The notes below the pieces were generated by a model that did not search any database, was not told the DNA's origin, and saw only the letters and a program-made list of their open reading frames with translations. Shown here in pieces: positions 59,211-64,000 of a stretch of DNA of 64,000 nt. The DNA is from Sipunculus nudus (taxonomy: Eukaryota > Annelida > Sipuncula > Golfingiida > Sipunculidae): positions 14,901,019-14,965,018 of the forward strand of contig CM049306.1 of NCBI GenBank assembly GCA_026874595.1. Reading direction: 5' to 3'. Numbering within the stretch: position 1 is the stretch's first letter; every line of letters starts with the position of its first letter. Made by a program: the position numbers and the translations under genes.

Positions 59211-59717
59211 TTATACATTTAACTGCTCCTGCATGGTGGATCTTCGTACCATGTTGTACAGATCGATATGAGACCTGCATTTTGAATAGTCAACTGTACA
59301 TCCAGGCACCAAAGTATACTTTCCACAATTAACTGTGTTACCTGAGACGCTAATACAACTAATAGAACAAAGGAAGAAATCCCGAGGGGTCAACGCCCAC
59401 ATACCCGTGTACGGATCCTGGCCCGAAATCTTTGTAAATGTTCTGCTGTCAATTACATGGACGGAGGTGACAAGTCTGGGTATACATACGCCACACCTGT
59501 TCAGTTTCCTGTGTACAGCTGGAATAAGTCAAGTCGTAGTCAAAACGTAATCACCTTCAATGTCGTCGACTGTTCTGCATCAGCGGGTGGTATGAAAACC
59601 TGTATTAGCATATCCCAGGCCCTTCTATTTCATTTTCATATTTATATTGTCAAGAAAGTCCACAGATTTGATAATGATTTATATCTGCCGGTACCAGTCT
59701 GTCATGTGTACTTCTAA
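59211..59717. other. Open, Cys-containing region of unclear strand
   Basis: This block is GC-richer than its surroundings and unusually open. On the minus strand a frame runs from about 59544 to 59211, with Cys pairs (RCGVC, CSISC, NCGKY, PGCTVDYSKC) and a natural end. On the plus strand two frames are open, one with ARNLCKCSAVNYMDGGDKSG followed by PVYSWN and VVDCSA. Openness on several frames usually means one real coding strand or a young pseudogene. I cannot choose the strand. The plus frame has a faint resemblance to the Cys spacing of secreted cytokine folds, which I would not rely on. Confidence 0.25.
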
Positions 59718-61949
59718 TATGCCAGCCCAAAACGCAAAATAGTAAACATCATGAATTGAGAATTTACACTGCCTCAGCTGACAATTATTAAAATACTATT
59801 CATTAGTTTTCAGGTGTATCATTTTTCTGAACAAGAATATAACAAACCTGATCGTGGCAAATTATCTGAAAGTTAAGCGTATTGCCAGCAAAAGTTCGAA
59901 TTTCATTCTTTGCATCTATATTTTACAATAATGTTGTGTATAATTTCTAAATAAATGAGATATTAAGGTAGCTCCTAAAATGAAATCAATTCAAAAGTAA
60001 TTTTAAATTCATATTAGACCCAATAAAGTATACATTATTTTAAGCCCAAAACATTGTTGTAAATGACGGTATACACATTATTTTAACTGTCCATTCATTT
60101 TAACATGATATTTTTACATTTTTGGTACACCATTTTAGACACCCAGTAGTAACAACCCATATTTCTGTTGAATCACATAAAGTGCATGACAATATCTGAA
60201 AAGCCATTTTTGCTTTTCCTTTTACTGTGTGTCTTTCTCTTTGAAAACTAAAATTTTATTAATTTTTTACTCACAATTAAAAAATGAAGTTTTAAGTTAG
60301 ATAGAAACATGAGGAAGAACAACAAAAATATGGGTTCTTAGATATTGTCGTGTAGTTTAATATAAGTCAACTCAAACTTAAAGTGGAGAACCTTTTGAAA
60401 ATTAAAAAAAATGTGAAAATGAATGACTTCGACGCTGTGTATTTCTTTTGAAAGAACTCTGTAATAGCTTAAAAAACTGTATAATGATGTGGGCTATTAT
60501 AAAAATTAAAACAATTTTTGGATTGATTTAAATATGATTTTTTTCCAAATATGCTTCCTCAAAATGAATTATATATCTGTATATGCATGGGTATTTCATT
60601 TTGGAAACGCTTCAAAATTGTTTTCTAGCGAGCTCCTGGAACTACTGAATTTCTACAGAATTTTAGAAGCCTTTTTATAAGTCCTTATTATTACAGCTAG
60701 ATAACTGAATATTCAATAATCAGATACCGAAATATGTAAAGATGAAAACCAAATCTGTGTGCAACTGAGGCAATTTCTTTAAGTTTGTTTCAGTTTATTG
60801 CTAGGAGTGATTATTCCTGCTTCATTTATTAAGGTATATGTGAAGTTATATGTGAAGTCTGACAATATCAAATAGCAATTCATTATATGGGAGAGCTTAA
60901 TTTATATGTGTAAGCATATGAACATGTGTGCTGAAACCTGCTGTGAGGCAGTCTGTTCCTCTTGGTAATACCACGTGGTCAGAACGGTGGACAACCTACC
61001 CAGCTGGGCTTGTTGGTCATATTATCTCATCTATAATTCAATTTATATAATATGTATAAGCAGAACATTTGGAATAGAGCTGGATTACCACGTTTATTTA
61101 CTCTGAAGTTTAGTTATTAAATCTTATTTTTTAATTCTGTTACTATAATTTGAGAGGAGTTTCTAGGCAGTGCAAGTTAAACATTATGTAAAGACTTTTT
61201 TTATCAAGCAAGGGTTTTATACTATTTTCTAGTTTTTCTGTAATGTTTAAACTATTTCCTAAAGAATCATAAAGACCTGCTCTCATAAACTGTGTCCCAG
61301 TCAAAACATTTCACTCTTTATGAACAGCCAATTAGAGTCATGCTGGTGTTGTCAGGGGAATATTGTAATGTAGCTGTCACATGTCTGGGCGGCATATTTT
61401 AATTAGCTGCAGGTCAGGGATTTAACCAGATGCTATATACAGGAGAGATATGGATTTAATATAATTGCTCTACCAATTGATGGCTTATAATACTTTATAA
61501 CTCCCTCGTATAAGATCCCACTCAAAAATTATCTTCTGTCTCAGCCGGTAAGTAAGTTCTTAGTGTGCAGCACCTGGCCCTCTTCTTCTGTTAACCTTCC
61601 TCTGAATTGTGTTACAAAAAATATTCCACAAGAGACAAAAAGGAAACAGAAGTTGATGAATAACTAAAAATCAATTGAAATTATTTGTATATTTCAGCAT
61701 CTGTCAACATGATTTGTGCCTGCAGCTGGTGAGAGAAGATCTAATTTTATTGGGCTTCTAATGATAAGATTGTCTGGGCCAAACTGTTTATACTGTGTTA
61801 CATCAGAGCACATAATATCTGATACACAGAAATTATTCAGTTATATTGCATTGAATAAATACACATTCAGGCTGTTTTTCCCCCTTTTTTGTCGTGAAAT
61901 TCAACTTTAAATATGTATTACGTATTTCTTTAAAATCAACATGACTTAC
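59718..61949. other. No recognised gene; intron or 3' flank of the minus-strand exon
   Basis: AT-rich unique DNA. A gene continuing on the minus strand would have its next exons here or beyond, but I found no convincing acceptor/donor pair with an open frame. Confidence 0.4.
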
Positions 61950-62702
61950 CGGGTCCCTGTTTGGGTCAAGTGCGTCCACTAAGACTTTGATGTGTCCATC
62001 CTTAACAACTTTCTCCTGTACGGTACGGTGATGGCACATAGTGGTGAAAACGCGAGCACTAAGGATCTGTACACAGTGGTACGAACAGGTCTTCCAGCGT
62101 ACGCTCGGCATACAGTGATGACGTAATCCCGTCACTTGCTGTTGAGCACTCATCGAGTCCTGCAGGATTCGTAAAATCGTGCCGGGGTCCGACGAGAAGA
62201 CAATGTCCATTGGAGTCGGGCGATAATAAACCGATGCCGAGTGGCTCATCGCAGTTTTATACGGGCTTGACATCTTGTTCGACATATCTAAGTTACTCAG
62301 TGACGTATGAACATTTGAACATTCGGCACCCCCCGTTGAGTCTTCGTAATAACTGTACCTGATCTGCTCACTCTCGGCGTCGTATCTAACATTTGCCTGA
62401 CAATACTGCCCTCTTTGCTCCTGACTGGGGGATTTGTGGTCTGTCCCTGGCACCAAGTTGACAATATCTAGCGTGGCTGTGAGGGCTGAATCTACAGCCT
62501 CCTCCAGTTTCCATGGGTGATACATCCCCTCAGCAATACAGATATCCATCACCTCGTTAACCACGGCCAGGGCTGCAAAGTGCATCCTTCTTGACCATGG
62601 GAGAATATCCAGCATCAAACGGACCAGTCTGGTCAGCTGAGAGAATATTTCTATCTTCTTGGAAGAACATGTATCCTGTTGCCGTAGGTCTTCATGACAT
62701 AC
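61950..62702 (-). CDS. Long internal exon, helical (armadillo/HEAT-like) protein, 251 codons
   Basis: On the minus strand the acceptor TCCTTAAG (62710-62703) precedes GTATGTCATGAA, and the donor CCCG|GTAAGT lies at 61949. The exon is exactly 753 bp, open throughout, phase 0 at both ends. The peptide starts VCHEDLRQQDTCSSKKIEIF. It has an amphipathic helical stretch (LTRLVRLMLDILPWSRRMHF, about residues 23-42), then AALAVVNEVMDICIAEGMYH. A polar, Ser/Tyr-rich linker follows (about residues 88-155). A second helical part has DPGTILRILQDSMSAQQQVT and HRTVQEKVVKDGHIKVLVDA, ending DALDPNRDP. The last segment is typical of armadillo/HEAT repeats. GC content and CpG are clearly higher than the flanks. 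I do not recognise the gene. The frame runs 38 codons past the donor into the intron, and upstream of the acceptor there is no ATG, so both ends are exon borders. Confidence 0.85.
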
Positions 62703-64000
62703 CTTAAGGAGCAAACAACCGCGGTGATTTATAACAAAAACATGAACATATAAAATATTAAATTTTATGTTACGAAATTAATATTTGGTATCACTTGCTT
62801 TTGGATAAATAGACGATACAGAGTTTGTCATCTTTATAAAATTGAAAAATAGTTTAATATTGCGGTATGTTTGTTTTGTATCACGAAGTTGATGTGTGGG
62901 CATGGCGTTTACTGTTAATAGGGATATGATTTGATCTATTCGTACGCAGCACGTCTGTGAGAAGTGGAGTGTTGGAAATAATGGACAGTTCGCCTTTGAC
63001 TGTCAATATAATTAGGTTATGGCGCTGTTAGATGTAGGTTCAAGCGGCTGTATTAGCCCCAGGGACATAACATCTCCCAAGGCAGGCAACAAAATTCACA
63101 TCAGACGACAGTCAGTTAGAACTGGGGACACTGAGTGAGATGAAAGAGAAGGGGGTCCGTGCCCATCGGAGTTTTCTTATTTTTTTCTTCCCTTTGGCTA
63201 ATGCTGATTGCCTTGTATATCTTTGTATGGGATTCTTTCTTAAGATATCGCTAGCCAACCTCGCCATCCCATAGCCTGACACAGCCAAATGCCCTGAGCT
63301 ATAATATGACAATAGTCCAAGGAACTGTTGCTATCGATTTAGCCTTGGCCCAAAGCCGTTTCTGTTAACCTTCTGGCGAAATATGTGTCCTTTACCTGAA
63401 CCGTGTTTTCATCCCGTACAGACCTTTAAAGTTGAGAATTTTGGTTTGATACTATTTTCCATATGCTGCTATATTACCTAAAAGATAAACAATAAGCAAT
63501 GAACACTTATTTTATGTTGTATTGAACATTTTACCAAATTACAGAGAAAGGAATATTCGTGCATTAATTCTTTAATAAAAACCCAACGCGACTTCGAGTA
63601 TGTTATTTGTCATAAAGAACGTTAAGGCATATTCCTTTCTGACAGAGACTGTGTTGTAAGGAATGTATTTTAACAGGAGACCGAATATAGATTTTGTGTA
63701 ATGAATTTTAACATTAAATTTATGCAAACCTTATGGGAATTTGAGTTGTGTTCACCGATTTATTGCGACAATACATTTGTTCAAATGATGATTTCCTCAG
63801 TGTATTGTACCTTCAAGCTTTGTAAATTATATATGCTATATAAATAGTGATTTTGAAGGACGTACGGGTACATATTGCTTTTTTGAACATGAAAAGATAA
63901 GTCATGTTTTTTTGCTGCCGTGTACATTCACACGATATTAACAGTTAAAGACCTGCCTAAAATAAATCGGTTTGCGAATATATTTTTGTCAAATAAACGC
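62703..64000. other. No further exon recognised; presumed intron/upstream of the minus-strand gene
   Basis: A donor-like CACGGTTCAG|GTAAAG (minus, near 63393) could end a small exon containing ATGAAAACACGGTTCAG, but the support is thin. The basic minus frame at 63112-63312 has no domain. The rest is AT-rich. Confidence 0.35.

Noticed and set aside
63112-63312. 66-codon basic minus frame
   Set aside because: No domain, no splice sites, and its initiation is not in good context; probably intronic.

Overview
The window looks like intergenic and intronic nuclear DNA from an invertebrate animal, most likely a bivalve mollusc. It is AT-rich, has no dense ORFs, and carries metazoan splice signals, tRNA-derived SINE material, a truncated LINE, hAT-like MITEs, long (TA)n and poly-G tracts. 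The molluscan clue is the abundance of modular non-autonomous elements of the 'pearl'/Helentron-like type: a short 5' palindrome, a tandem core, an ACGG-type microsatellite and a 3' hairpin. The species cannot be named from the sequence alone.

Layout. 0.2-1.0 kb: a three-copy 268-bp tandem array. 1.5-2.6 kb: a dispersed repeat and an intact SINE with target-site duplications. 2.6-6.8 kb: Helentron-like families, including a complete pearl-like element (4.31-5.87 kb). 7-14.7 kb: mostly unrecognised single-copy DNA. 14.95-15.15 kb: a convincing first coding exon (+ strand) with a PYMFEP motif. 15.2-20.7 kb: Helentron-like families built on the palindrome GGTGGCGCCACC. 20.7-25.3 kb: quiet. 25.3-34.7 kb: nested and tandem Helentron-like elements, with about 340-bp monomers. 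34.7-38.9 kb: a roughly 2-kb-unit duplicated element. 39.0-39.55 kb: a LINE 3' end. 40.7-45.4 kb: CRE-bearing repeats and a CpG-richer region with a possible minus-strand first exon. 46.85 kb and 54.8 kb: two candidate exons whose splice phase matches the 14.95-kb exon. 47.1-48.0 and 51.45-52.35 kb: TIR transposons with flanking duplications. 55.4-57.0 kb: a complete Helentron-like element. 61.95-62.70 kb: one clear long internal exon on the minus strand (251 codons).

Genes. Only two loci are well supported as coding: the PYMFEP exon at 14.95 kb, possibly the start of a + strand gene with introns of tens of kb, and the 251-codon minus-strand exon near the right end, which looks helical/armadillo-like but is unrecognised. 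Everything else called coding is tentative. Most of the annotatable content is mobile DNA. The most interesting signal is that several unrelated-looking repeat families share one terminal design and one internal 12-bp palindrome.
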